Positions 43,785-52,606 of a DNA stretch of 64,000 bases are shown one piece after another. Both the position numbers and the translations under genes were made by a program. Positions within the stretch are counted from its first letter, which is position 1; each line of letters starts with the position of its first letter. The DNA comes from Nocardioides daedukensis. Lineage in GTDB: Bacteria; Actinomycetota; Actinomycetes; Propionibacteriales; Nocardioidaceae. Location of the stretch: NCBI RefSeq assembly GCF_013408415.1, contig NZ_JACCAA010000001.1:1984001-2048000 (forward strand), written 5' to 3'. Below the pieces are notes generated by a model that was given only the letters and a program-made list of their open reading frames with translations, was not told the origin of the DNA and did not search any database.

Positions 43785-45769
43785 GCACCGGCGGCCCCGC
43801 GGTGCGCCGGGTGGCTGTCGTCGGAAGCGGCGTGGCCGGCCTCACCGCCGCCCACGTCGCTTCGTCGACGGCTTCGGTGACCCTGTTCGAGGCCGACGAC
43901 CGGCTCGGCGGCCACGCCGACACGCACATCGTCGAGCGGCCGGGACGTGAGCCCCTGGCCATCGACACCGGCTTCATCGTCCACAACGAGCGCACCTATC
44001 CGGTGCTCCTGCGACTGTTCGCCGAGCTCGGCGTGGCGACCCAGGAGTCGGACATGTCGATGTCGATCAGCGACCTCGGCACCGGCGTCGAGTGGGCCGG
44101 GGCGATGGGTCGGCGCGGACTCTTCCCCACCCGCGCCAACCTCACGGCACCGGCATACCTGCGGATGCTCACCGAGATCCCCCGCTTCCACCGCCGGGCC
44201 CGGCAACTGCTGGCCGACGGCGCGAACGGTGACCAGACGCTGCGCGCGTTCCTGGCCGACGGTGGGTTCACCGACTACTTCGCCCGGCACTTCATGGAGC
44301 CGTTGGTCGCGGCCGTCTGGTCGTGCGACCCCGAGCTCTCCCTGGACTACCCGGCGCGCTACCTGTTCTCGTTCCTCGAGCACCACGGCATGCTCGGCAT
44401 CTTCGGCTCGCCGACCTGGCGCACGGTCACCGGCGGATCGCGGGAGTATGTCGCGAAGCTCGCCGACCGGCTCCGCACCGGCGGCCACGAGATCCGCACC
44501 GGCACCAAGGTCACCTCGATCGCCGAGACCGACCAGGGGGTCGAGGTCACCGACGGCAACGGCCACACCGAGCGCTTCGACGCCGTCGTGGTCGCCACCC
44601 ACCCCGCCCAGGCGCTGGCCATGCTCGCAGAGCCGAGCCGGGCCCAGGCCGAGGTGCTCTCCGCGATGCCCTACTCGCGCAACACCGCCCGCCTGCACAC
44701 CGACACCAGCCTGATGCCCGACGCGCGCAACGCCTGGGCGTCGTGGAACTTCCAGCGCCCGATGACCCCGGCTGCCGGCGTCACGGTGACCTACGACCTG
44801 ACCCGGTTGCAGCGACTCGACACCGATGAGCACTACCTGGTCACCCTCGGCGGCGACGTCGATCCGGCAAAGGTCATCGACACGATGGAGTATGAGCACC
44901 CGCTCTACACTCCCGAGTCGGTCGCGGCGCAGCGACGCCTGCCCGATATCGACACCGACCGGATCGCCTTCGCCGGCGCCTGGCACGGCTGGGGCTTCCA
45001 CGAGGACGGCGCGGCCTCGGGTCTGCGCGCGGCCGAGCGACTGGGCTTCAGCTGGTCGGCTCCGACCCCGGTGCGCACGCCGCGCGTCTATCGCACCGAC
45101 ATCCGCCACACCCGGCGTACGCCGTGGAAGAACGCGTTCGACAACCGGTCCTGGACCTCGTTGGTCGACCTCGACGACCTTCCTCGCCCTTCGTGGCGGG
45201 CCTCCTTCGAGGCGCGCGACCACCTCGGCTCCTCGCCCTCAATCCGCGCCAACGTGGACGCCCTCCTGGCCAGCCACGAGATCGAGCTCGGCGACGGCGG
45301 CCGGGTGCTGATGCTGGCCAACCCGCGCTCGCTGGGGCACTGCTTCAATCCGCTCTCCGTGTTCTGGTGCCACCGAGCCGACGGATCGCTGGCCGGCGTG
45401 GTGCTCGAGGTGCACAACACCTATGGCGATCGGCACGCCTATCTGGTCCACCCGGACGCGAACGGGCACGCGTCGACCCCGAAGGCGATGTATGTGTCGC
45501 CGTTCCACGACGTCTCCGGTCGCTATGAGATCTCGGTGACCGCGCCCGGCGAGAACCTCGCCGTGTCGATCACCCTGCACCGCGACGGGGCCCGACCGTT
45601 CACCGCCTCGCTGAGCGGAACCGCGGTCCCCCAGGGCAGCCGCCCAATTCGATCCGTGTTTGCACCAATCCTCACCACCCTTCTGATCCGAATACAGGGT
45701 GTGGGCCTCTGGATGCGCCGACTGAAGGTGCGTCCACGCCCCGTCCACCCACGACAGAAGGGGGTCTGA
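43781..45769 (+). CDS. FAD amine-oxidase-like protein fused to a DUF1365 domain
   Basis: 662 residues in two parts. Residues 1-425 are a flavin amine-oxidase-type oxidoreductase (VAVVGSGVAGLTAAHVASS and FEADDRLGGHADTH for FAD; GTKVTSIAET; AWHGWGFHEDGAASG at the end). Residues ~432-662 are DUF1365 (VYRTDIRHTRRTPW, LANPRSLGHCFNPLSVFWCH, VHNTYGDRHAYLV, KAMYVSPFHDVSGRY). In M. tuberculosis these are two proteins (Rv0449c and Rv0448c) next to the CFA-like ufaA1; here they are one chain. The pairing with methyltransferases suggests oxidation or reduction of lipid acyl chains. ATGA overlap with rskA. Confidence 0.87.
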   Translation: MSTGGPAVRRVAVVGSGVAGLTAAHVASSTASVTLFEADDRLGGHADTHIVERPGREPLAIDTGFIVHNERTYPVLLRLFAELGVATQESDMSMSISDLGTGVEWAGAMGRRGLFPTRANLTAPAYLRMLTEIPRFHRRARQLLADGANGDQTLRAFLADGGFTDYFARHFMEPLVAAVWSCDPELSLDYPARYLFSFLEHHGMLGIFGSPTWRTVTGGSREYVAKLADRLRTGGHEIRTGTKVTSIAETDQGVEVTDGNGHTERFDAVVVATHPAQALAMLAEPSRAQAEVLSAMPYSRNTARLHTDTSLMPDARNAWASWNFQRPMTPAAGVTVTYDLTRLQRLDTDEHYLVTLGGDVDPAKVIDTMEYEHPLYTPESVAAQRRLPDIDTDRIAFAGAWHGWGFHEDGAASGLRAAERLGFSWSAPTPVRTPRVYRTDIRHTRRTPWKNAFDNRSWTSLVDLDDLPRPSWRASFEARDHLGSSPSIRANVDALLASHEIELGDGGRVLMLANPRSLGHCFNPLSVFWCHRADGSLAGVVLEVHNTYGDRHAYLVHPDANGHASTPKAMYVSPFHDVSGRYEISVTAPGENLAVSITLHRDGARPFTASLSGTAVPQGSRPIRSVFAPILTTLLIRIQGVGLWMRRLKVRPRPVHPRQKGV

Positions 45770-47070
45770 TGACCATCGCCGACTCCACCCGCCCGAGTGC
45801 CACCGACGGCTGGCCTGGCCTGTACGACGTACCGTCCGGGCCCCGGGCCAGGATCGCTGCCGGCGTCTCCCGCCGGTTGCTCCGCACCATCGCCGACCGC
45901 CTCGGCGTCGTGGTGGCACAGCCCGGAGAACCGCACGCGCCCGGCGTACCGACCCTGGTGCTGCGCCGTCCCGAGGAGTTCTTCCGGCGCGTCGGCGACG
46001 ACGGCCTGATCGGGTTCGGCGAGGCGTGGATGACCCAGGCGTGGGACTCCCCCGACCTGCACCTGCTGCTGGACACGATGGCCCGCGAGATGGCCACCCT
46101 GGTCCCCGAGCCGCTGCAACGGCTCCGTCGGTTCTGGGCCGCCCAGATGCCGCACCTGCACCGCAACAGCGCCGACCAGACCCGGGACAACATCTCGGCG
46201 CACTACGACCTGTCCAACGACCTCTTCGCCGAGTTCCTCGACCCCACGATGAGCTATTCCTCGGGGCTCTTCACCTGCGACGTGGACGCCCACAGCGACC
46301 ACTGGACCGCTGGGGTGCCCACCTCCGACGACCTCGAGCAGGCACAGATCCGCAAGATCGACCGCCTGCTCGACCAGGCCGGCGTCACCGCCGGCTCCCG
46401 CGTCCTCGAGATCGGCACCGGGTGGGGCGAGCTCGCCATCCGGGCAGCCGCCCGTGGAGCGACCGTGCACTCGGTCACCCTCTCCTCCGAGCAGCTCGCC
46501 CTGGCCAACGAGCGGATCGCGCTGGCCGGCTTCTCCGAGGCCGTCGAGGTCTCCCTGCTCGACTATCGCGCCGTGAGCGGCAGCTATGACGCTGTGGTCT
46601 CCGTCGAGATGATCGAGGCGGTGGGCGAGGAGTTCTGGCCGACCTACTTCGAGAAGATCGACTCCCTGCTCGCCCCCGGCGGACGGGTGGCGATCCAGGC
46701 GATCACCATGCCGCACGACCGGATGCTGGCGACCCGCGGCGGGTTCACCTGGATCAACAAGTACATCTTCCCCGGCGGCTTCCTCCCCTCGGTCGAGGCG
46801 ATCGAGCAGGTGACCAGCGAGCACACCTCGCTGCGGGTCGTGGACCGGCTCGCCTTCGGGCAGCACTACGCCGAGACGCTGCGGCAGTGGGACCACGCGT
46901 TCCAAGCCGCCTCGGAGCGGACCCGCGAGCTGGGCTTCGACGAGGTCTTCGAGCGGATGTGGCACTTCTACCTGGTCTACTCGCAGGCCGGGTTCTCCTC
47001 GGGCTACCTCGACGTCCAGCAGGTCACCCTGGCCCGATCCGACGAGCCCACCAGTGGCGCGGGCCGATGA
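45769..47070 (+). CDS. Cyclopropane-fatty-acid-synthase-like methyltransferase (UfaA1-type)
   Basis: A 433-residue SAM-dependent enzyme acting on unsaturated acyl chains. An N-terminal lipid-binding part (LVLRRPEEFFRRVGDDGLIGFGEAWMTQAW) precedes the catalytic core: ISAHYDLSNDLFAEFLDPTMSYSSG, the SAM loop VLEIGTGWGELAIRAA, and VSVEMIEAVGEEFW. The mycobacterial equivalent, UfaA1 (Rv0447c), has been linked to 10-methyl branched (tuberculostearic) acid rather than cyclopropane formation. Its start shares one base with the fusion gene's stop (TGATG). A second, divergent paralogue follows at once. Confidence 0.88.
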   Translation: MTIADSTRPSATDGWPGLYDVPSGPRARIAAGVSRRLLRTIADRLGVVVAQPGEPHAPGVPTLVLRRPEEFFRRVGDDGLIGFGEAWMTQAWDSPDLHLLLDTMAREMATLVPEPLQRLRRFWAAQMPHLHRNSADQTRDNISAHYDLSNDLFAEFLDPTMSYSSGLFTCDVDAHSDHWTAGVPTSDDLEQAQIRKIDRLLDQAGVTAGSRVLEIGTGWGELAIRAAARGATVHSVTLSSEQLALANERIALAGFSEAVEVSLLDYRAVSGSYDAVVSVEMIEAVGEEFWPTYFEKIDSLLAPGGRVAIQAITMPHDRMLATRGGFTWINKYIFPGGFLPSVEAIEQVTSEHTSLRVVDRLAFGQHYAETLRQWDHAFQAASERTRELGFDEVFERMWHFYLVYSQAGFSSGYLDVQQVTLARSDEPTSGAGR

Positions 47071-48308
47071 GCGGCGTCGCGACACGCATCGCCGACGGGC
47101 TGCGGCCACTGGTCCGTGGCGACCTCCCGGTGCGACTGGTGGCCTGGGACGGTTCCACCGCCGGGCCCGCCGATGCTCCCCTGGTCGTGCTCAACTCCCC
47201 CCGTGCGCTGTCGCGGGTCTTCTGGCGCCCCGGCGAGCTGGGTGCCGCCCAGGCCTACGTCAGCGGTGAGATCGACGTCGAGGGTGACCTCGATGCGGCC
47301 CTGACCCACGTGTGGGACGTGGCCCATGAGCGCGGGCTCGACTCCATGGGTGCTACGCCGGCGATGGCAGCTGCGCTGCTCAAGGTCGTTCGCGACGTCC
47401 GGCTTCCCCCCTCGGCGCCCGACTCCCAGGCGAGAGTGCGCGGACGCCTGCACTCCAAGCTGCGCGACAGCCGCGCGATCAGTCACCACTACGACCTGTC
47501 CAACGAGTTCTACTCGCTGATCCTGGACGAGTCGATGGCCTACTCCTCGGCCTATTGGCGCTCCGACGACCCGGCGTACACGCTGGCCGACGCCCAGCGC
47601 GACAAGCTGCAGCTGATCCTCGACAAGCTGGGCCTGCAGCCCGGCATGAGCATGCTCGACGTCGGCTGCGGCTGGGGCTCGCTGTCGCTGTATGCCGCCG
47701 AGCGCGGCATCCGGGTGACCGGTGTGACCATCGCCGCGGAGCAGAAGAAGTTCATCGACGAACGGATCCGCGACCGCGGTCTCGAGGACCACGTCGAGAT
47801 CCACCTGCGCGACTATCGCGAGGTCACCGGCGAGTTCGACGCGGTGGCGAGTGTCGAGATGGGCGAGCACGTCGGGAAGCGCAACTATCCGACGTACGCC
47901 GCGGTCCTGCGCCGTGCCGTGCGGCCCGGCGGACGGGTCCTGGTCCAGCAGATGTCGCGCCGGGGCAGGCATCCCGGTGGCGGCCCGTTCATCGAGTCGT
48001 TCATCGCGCCCGACATGCACATGCGCCCCGTCGGCGAGACCGTCGCGTTCTTCGAGGACGCCGGGCTCGAGGTGCGTGACGTGCACGCGATGCGCGAGCA
48101 CTACGTCCGCACGGTCGCTGCGTGGATCGACGTCTTCGAGTCGAACTTCGACCGGGTCGTCGAGCTGGTCGGCGAGGAGGTCGCCCGGGTGTGGCGGCTC
48201 TATCTCGTCGGTGGCCAGATGGCCTTCCGCGACGGCCGGATGGGGGTCGACCAGATCCTCGCCGTGCGCCCCGGTCCGCACACCGTGCCCCCAGTGCGGA
48301 CGTGGTGA
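47067..48308 (+). CDS. Second cyclopropane-fatty-acid-synthase-like methyltransferase
   Basis: 413 residues, same fold as the gene before it but clearly divergent. The N-terminal region is VLNSPRALSRVFWRPGELGAAQAYVSGEIDVEGDLDAAL. The core is ISHHYDLSNEFYSLILDESMAYSSAYW, the SAM loop MLDVGCGWGSLSLYAA, and ASVEMGEHVGKRNYPTYAAV. The first enzyme has IGTGWGE and the second VGCGWGS; the latter is closer to classical CFA synthases. Two such enzymes in tandem may work on different double-bond positions or in sequence. ATGA overlap upstream and GTGA overlap downstream. Confidence 0.88.
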   Translation: MSGVATRIADGLRPLVRGDLPVRLVAWDGSTAGPADAPLVVLNSPRALSRVFWRPGELGAAQAYVSGEIDVEGDLDAALTHVWDVAHERGLDSMGATPAMAAALLKVVRDVRLPPSAPDSQARVRGRLHSKLRDSRAISHHYDLSNEFYSLILDESMAYSSAYWRSDDPAYTLADAQRDKLQLILDKLGLQPGMSMLDVGCGWGSLSLYAAERGIRVTGVTIAAEQKKFIDERIRDRGLEDHVEIHLRDYREVTGEFDAVASVEMGEHVGKRNYPTYAAVLRRAVRPGGRVLVQQMSRRGRHPGGGPFIESFIAPDMHMRPVGETVAFFEDAGLEVRDVHAMREHYVRTVAAWIDVFESNFDRVVELVGEEVARVWRLYLVGGQMAFRDGRMGVDQILAVRPGPHTVPPVRTW

Positions 48309-49141
48309 CCTCCTTCCTGCTCGTCTCCGGCGCATCGCTGCTCGCGGTCGTCGTGTTGATGGCAGTCACCGCATGGATCGCCCACCGGATCGGCAAGGTC
48401 TCGGTGGTGGACACGTCGTGGGGGCTCGGCTTCGTGCTGATCGCCCTCGTGGCCGCGTTGCTGGGTGGGCCCATAGCGGGTGGCGACGCGGCGCGCCGAT
48501 GGGTGTTGCTGGGTCTGGTCGGGTCTTGGGGACTTCGACTGGCCTGGCACATGCATCGGCGCAACCGCGGCCAGGCCGAGGACAAGCGCTATGCCGCGAT
48601 GCTCGGCGACGCGCCGTTCTCGGTCGCGATCCGCAAGGTCTTCGCGACCCAGGCGATCGCGTTGTGGTTCGTCTCCCTCCCGATCCAGGTCTCGGCCGTG
48701 GCCGGTGACGGCGTGGCGTGGGTGCTGGTCGCGGGCATTTCACTGTGGCTGGTCGGCGCGCTCTTCGAGACGATCGGCGACGCCCAGCTGGCGGCATACA
48801 AGCGCGATCCGGAGCGTGGTCCGGTGATGGATCGCGGGCTGTGGGCGTGGACCCGGCACCCGAACTACTTCGGCGACGCCTGCGTGTGGTGGGGCATCTT
48901 CGTGGTCTCCGCGTCGGCGTGGCCGGGCGTGCTGACCATCGCGTCGCCTGTGGTGATGACCTATTTCCTGGTCTTCGCCACCGGTGCCCGGCTGCTGGAG
49001 AAGCAGATGGCCGGGCGTCCCGGGTGGGAGGACTATGCCGCGCGGACCTCGATGTTCGTGCCCAGGCCCCCGCGTCGTGTGCAGCCGTCGCACCGCACCG
49101 TCAGCCGGCTGCCCTGGCGACGCCGACCCGCTGCGCGGTGA
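48305..49141 (+). CDS. DUF1295 membrane protein (steroid 5-alpha-reductase-like fold)
   Basis: 278 residues with about six membrane helices. The C-terminal signature is GLWAWTRHPNYFGDACVWWGIFV, with YAARTSMFVPRPPRR at the end, as in DUF1295/ICMT-like enzymes that reduce or methylate lipids. The internal VDTSWGLGFVL also fits. It is the equivalent of Rv0446c, which lies between sigK and ufaA1 in M. tuberculosis. The GTG start overlaps the methyltransferase stop. It ends the operon 2 nt before the stop of a convergent gene, so termination must use another structure or Rho. Confidence 0.87.
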   Translation: MTSFLLVSGASLLAVVVLMAVTAWIAHRIGKVSVVDTSWGLGFVLIALVAALLGGPIAGGDAARRWVLLGLVGSWGLRLAWHMHRRNRGQAEDKRYAAMLGDAPFSVAIRKVFATQAIALWFVSLPIQVSAVAGDGVAWVLVAGISLWLVGALFETIGDAQLAAYKRDPERGPVMDRGLWAWTRHPNYFGDACVWWGIFVVSASAWPGVLTIASPVVMTYFLVFATGARLLEKQMAGRPGWEDYAARTSMFVPRPPRRVQPSHRTVSRLPWRRRPAAR

Positions 49142-49143
49142 GC

Positions 49144-50268
49144 TCAGCGCACGGCGGTGACCATCCGGCGTACCGCTTCCTCGATGACCGCAGGTGACGT
49201 GCCCAGATTGAACCGCGCCCACCCGGCTCCGTGCTGCGGGTCATAACGGCTGCCGCTGGCCAGTGCCACCCGGCCGCGCTCGAGGAAGACCGCGGCCGGA
49301 TCGTCGTGGCCGAGCGCACGGCAGTCGAGCCATCCGAGGTACGTCGCCTCGGCGGGCGTCATGCGGAGCTCGGGTAGGTCGCGGGCGAGTAGGTCGGTGA
49401 GCAGCTCCCGGTTCTCGACGATCTCGACGTTGAGCTGGTCGAGCCACGCATTGCCCTCGTTGTAGGCCGCGGTCTGGGCCAGGACCGAGAGGTGGTTCGC
49501 CCCGTGGGTGATCACCTCGTGCAGCTCCTTGACGATGACGCAGTCGGCGCCGGGTACGGCGAGGGCGACCTTCAGCCCAGCCAGGTTGAACGCCTTCGAC
49601 GCCGAGACGATCGCGACTCCGCTCTGTGCACCGGGCACCTCGAGGTAGGGCGTGAACCGGACGCCCGGCGCAACCAGCGGTGCGTGGATCTCGTCGGAGA
49701 TGACCAGGATGCCGTACTCGTTGGCCAGCGCCGCGAGGGTGCCGAGCTCCTCGGCGGTGTGCACGGTCCCGGTCGGGTTCTGCGGGTTGCAGAGCAGGTA
49801 GGCCGAGCCCCGGCCGGCGTCCTCGAACGCGCGGGCGAGCGCAGCGGGATCGAGGCGATGGTTGCTGTCGAGGGGCGCGAGGACGGGGCGCTTGCGGGCG
49901 GCCTCGACGAAGCCGTGGAAGCTGTCGTAGCAGGGTGTGCTGACCACCACCGCGTCACCGCTGATGACGCGAATGATCTCCTCGACGCCGATCATCACGT
50001 CCGGGACGATGAGCGTCGAGTCGGCGTCCACGGTCCACGACCAACGGCGTTGCGCGAACCCCGCGAACGCCTCGGCGAACGGGGCGGCGAAGGCATAGCC
50101 GGTGTCGCCGGCGCCGAGGGCCGCGGTGACCGCGTCGACGACCGGCGCACAGGGCCGGGCGTCCATCTCGGCCACCCAGACCGGCACCACGTCGGGGTCA
50201 TAGCCGCGCCACTTCACTGAGGTGCGGGTGGCACGGAGCTCTTCGAGTGATTCTCCGAGGATCCTCAT
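49144..50268 (-). CDS. MalY/PatB-type PLP-dependent aminotransferase/C-S lyase
   Basis: 374 residues of fold-type I. The N-terminal VKWRGYDPDVVPVWVAEMDARPC signature marks the MalY/PatB (cystathionine beta-lyase-like) branch. PLP motifs are LLCNPQNPTGTVH, VISDEIHAPLV and IVSASKAFNLAGLKVA (Schiff-base Lys in SASKAF). The likely reaction is beta-elimination of cystathionine or another Cys thioether; an aminotransferase role is possible. It is on the same strand as purD with a 35-nt gap, and is probably cotranscribed after it. Confidence 0.87.
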   Translation of the reverse strand: MRILGESLEELRATRTSVKWRGYDPDVVPVWVAEMDARPCAPVVDAVTAALGAGDTGYAFAAPFAEAFAGFAQRRWSWTVDADSTLIVPDVMIGVEEIIRVISGDAVVVSTPCYDSFHGFVEAARKRPVLAPLDSNHRLDPAALARAFEDAGRGSAYLLCNPQNPTGTVHTAEELGTLAALANEYGILVISDEIHAPLVAPGVRFTPYLEVPGAQSGVAIVSASKAFNLAGLKVALAVPGADCVIVKELHEVITHGANHLSVLAQTAAYNEGNAWLDQLNVEIVENRELLTDLLARDLPELRMTPAEATYLGWLDCRALGHDDPAAVFLERGRVALASGSRYDPQHGAGWARFNLGTSPAVIEEAVRRMVTAVR

Positions 50269-50303
50269 GCGGCCATCATGCCTGCTGCCCGTTGATCAGG
50301 CCC

Positions 50304-51572
50304 CTAGCCCAGGATCGAGGCGCCCTCGACCACGCCGAGCGGTTCGGCGGCGATGTCCGAGCGACGCTGCATCCCGTCGAACCGGATCAGCTCGGCTGCG
50401 CGATAGACACGGGCCCGGGCATCGGCGACGTCAGCACCCACGGCACGCACGGCGAGCACGCGTCCGCCTGCGGTCACCAGCGAGCCGTCCGCGATCGCCG
50501 TACCGGCATGGATCACGTCGACGTCCTCGACGGCCTCCGCGTCCTCGACCCCGGAGATGACGTCGCCCTTGGACGAGGACTCCGGATAGCCGGCGGACGC
50601 CAGCACCACCGTCACCGAGGCCTGGTCACGGAAGCGTGGCGCGTCGATCTCGGCGAGGCGACCGTTAGCCGCAGCCAGCAACAGCTCACCCAGACCGGAG
50701 TCGAGGGCGGCCAGCACCGGCTGGATGTCGGGGTCGCCGAACCGCACGTTGAACTCGATCACCCGCGGCCCCGTCTCGGTGAGCGCGAGACCGACGTAGA
50801 GGCAGCCGCGGAACGGCGTGCCACGCTGTGCCATCTCATCCAGGGTGGGCCCGACGACGGTGACCATCACCTGCTCCGCCAGGTCGGCCGGCGCCCAGGT
50901 CAACGGCGAGTAGGACCCCATCCCACCGGTGTTCGCGCCGCGGCCGCCGTCGAATATGCGCTTGAAGTCCTGTGCCGGACGCAGCGGGTGTGCCGTGGCG
51001 CCGTCGCAGACCGCGAAGAGCGATACCTCCGGGCCGTCGAGGAACTCCTCGATGACGACGGTGCCGCAGGTCGCGGCGTGGGCCAGGGCCTCGGCGCGAT
51101 CGGCGGTGACCACGACGCCCTTGCCCGCTGCCAGGGAGTCGTCCTTGACGACGTAGGGCGCACCGAACTCGTCGAGTGCCGCAGCCACCTGCTCAGGCGT
51201 CGTGCAGGTGAACGAGCGCGCCGTCGGCACACCGGCGGCGGCCATCACGTCCTTGCTGAACGCCTTGGATCCTTCGAGCTGCGCAGCCGCGGCGGTGGGC
51301 CCGAAGACGGCGATGCCGCGACCGGTCACGGCATCGGCGACGCCAGCCACCAGGGGCGCCTCGGGACCGACCACGACGAGGTCCACGCCGAGACGCTCGG
51401 CCAGGTCGGCCACCGCCGCACCGTCCATCGGGTCGACCTCGTGCAGCGTGGCCACCGCGGCGATGCCGGGGTTGCCCGGAGCAGCGTGCACCTGCGTGAC
51501 GGACGGGTCCTGGGCGAGTGCCTTGGCGAGCGCGTGCTCGCGGCCACCGGTTCCGATCACGAGAGTCTTCAC
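50304..51572 (-). CDS. purD: Phosphoribosylamine-glycine ligase (GAR synthetase)
   Basis: A 422-residue ATP-grasp enzyme, second step of purine synthesis. Markers are the N-terminal VIGTGGREHALAKALA, DLVVVGPEAPLVAGVADA, APYVVKDDSLAAGKGVVV (ATP-grasp Lys), the metal-binding RVIEFNVRFGDPDIQPVL and the glycine-binding GGMGSYSPL. The GTG start at 51572 follows a TAGGAT -10 box by 8 nt (leaderless). purA lies 5 kb away on the same strand. Regulation by a riboswitch is not seen. Confidence 0.95.
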   Translation of the reverse strand: MKTLVIGTGGREHALAKALAQDPSVTQVHAAPGNPGIAAVATLHEVDPMDGAAVADLAERLGVDLVVVGPEAPLVAGVADAVTGRGIAVFGPTAAAAQLEGSKAFSKDVMAAAGVPTARSFTCTTPEQVAAALDEFGAPYVVKDDSLAAGKGVVVTADRAEALAHAATCGTVVIEEFLDGPEVSLFAVCDGATAHPLRPAQDFKRIFDGGRGANTGGMGSYSPLTWAPADLAEQVMVTVVGPTLDEMAQRGTPFRGCLYVGLALTETGPRVIEFNVRFGDPDIQPVLAALDSGLGELLLAAANGRLAEIDAPRFRDQASVTVVLASAGYPESSSKGDVISGVEDAEAVEDVDVIHAGTAIADGSLVTAGGRVLAVRAVGADVADARARVYRAAELIRFDGMQRRSDIAAEPLGVVEGASILG

Positions 51573-51580
51573 GGGCGTCG

Positions 51581-51586
51581 ATCCTA
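51581..51586 (-). promoter_or_regulatory. -10 box (TAGGAT) for leaderless purD
   Basis: On the minus strand TAGGAT is followed by 8 nt and then the GTG at 51572; no ribosome site is present. Confidence 0.5.
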
Positions 51587-51645
51587 ACGGCCTCGGCGTG
51601 GATCAGGTGTACGGCGTTCACCTGTGCGGCAAGATGACCCCTGAC

Positions 51646-52491
51646 ATGGCCATCCCACATTCCTCCGGCACTCATCTGCCACCGTCGTCAGGCACACCCT
51701 CAGGTGGGCCCGACCCGCGTGGGGCACAGTCGATCCTGCTCAGGGTGCTGGGCGCCCTGACCGTGCTCATGCTGGTGACAGCCGTGGCCGTGGCGGTGAT
51801 CGTCCAGCTCAACGAGAAGGATTTCGAGCCCAAGGGCGCGGACCCGTTGGAGACGGCGAAGCGTCAGGCGTCCGTCCTCCAGGGCGCTGCAGGCGACGCG
51901 TTCCCGAACAACACCCGGATCCGACCGGCGGCGGCGACTTCGTGGAGCGTTCAGCCGGAGAACTTGGTCGACGGCAAGCCCAGGTTCCTGCCCCAGGAGA
52001 AATGGGTGGAGTCGGCGACCGCCTGGTCGGTGCGCGCCTTCGAGGGTGACCGCGAGTTCACGATCCACGTCTCCCAGCAACCACCGGACGACAACGGCGC
52101 GTTCGCCTGGGACTGTGGCGAGTTCACCGAGCCCGGAATGGCGGAGTGTGAGGAGTTCAGCGCCCGCACCGATGGGCGCCGTGGTGTCGCGGTCTGGTTC
52201 TTCAACGGTGACCGCGACCTGATGACGCATCGCGTGGTCGTGCTGGCAGACCCTGATGCCGGCAAGCCGGAGGTGGTGGCCTCGGAGACCATCGCCAATC
52301 TGCCGCCCGGCACCGACTACGAGGAGATCAAGGGACAGTTCCGGCTCAGCCTGGTCGAGATGAAGGCGATCGTGGAGGACCCCGATCTGGCCTTCCCCCC
52401 GGCGGCCGAGGAGCCCGCACTTCCGAGCTATTCGACCTGCACGCACGGGTTCGGCACCCCGCCGCCGACCTGCCCCGAGGGGCTCAAGTGA
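51646..52491 (+). CDS. Single-pass membrane protein sharing an ectodomain with the adjacent pseudokinase
   Basis: 281 residues: a Ser/Pro/Gly cytoplasmic tail (1-29), one membrane helix (about 31-54: VLGALTVLMLVTAVAVAVIV) and an extracytoplasmic domain. The ectodomain has segments WSVQPENLVDGKPRF, FTIHVSQQPPDD, CEEFSARTDGRRG and a C-terminal LPSYSTC...CPEGL. The same order of segments occurs in the ectodomain of the pseudokinase gene 115 nt downstream (WSTEPGNIVDGLPR, FNLTVAHAPPD, CEEFTSESG, LPSYDAC...CPKGL). So the two are paralogous outside the membrane, with shared Cys. No known domain is recognised. A start 12 nt upstream (ATG 51634) is possible. Confidence 0.75.
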   Translation: MAIPHSSGTHLPPSSGTPSGGPDPRGAQSILLRVLGALTVLMLVTAVAVAVIVQLNEKDFEPKGADPLETAKRQASVLQGAAGDAFPNNTRIRPAAATSWSVQPENLVDGKPRFLPQEKWVESATAWSVRAFEGDREFTIHVSQQPPDDNGAFAWDCGEFTEPGMAECEEFSARTDGRRGVAVWFFNGDRDLMTHRVVVLADPDAGKPEVVASETIANLPPGTDYEEIKGQFRLSLVEMKAIVEDPDLAFPPAAEEPALPSYSTCTHGFGTPPPTCPEGLK

Positions 52492-52606
52492 GCCAGTCCC
52501 CCACTCCTGGCGGACGGTTCGGCACCCGTCTGACCGAGGACCGGATCGGGAGGGTCGGCGTGGGCTTCGACGTTCGCACCCAGGGCGTCGAGCGGAGCGG
52601 ACTCCC

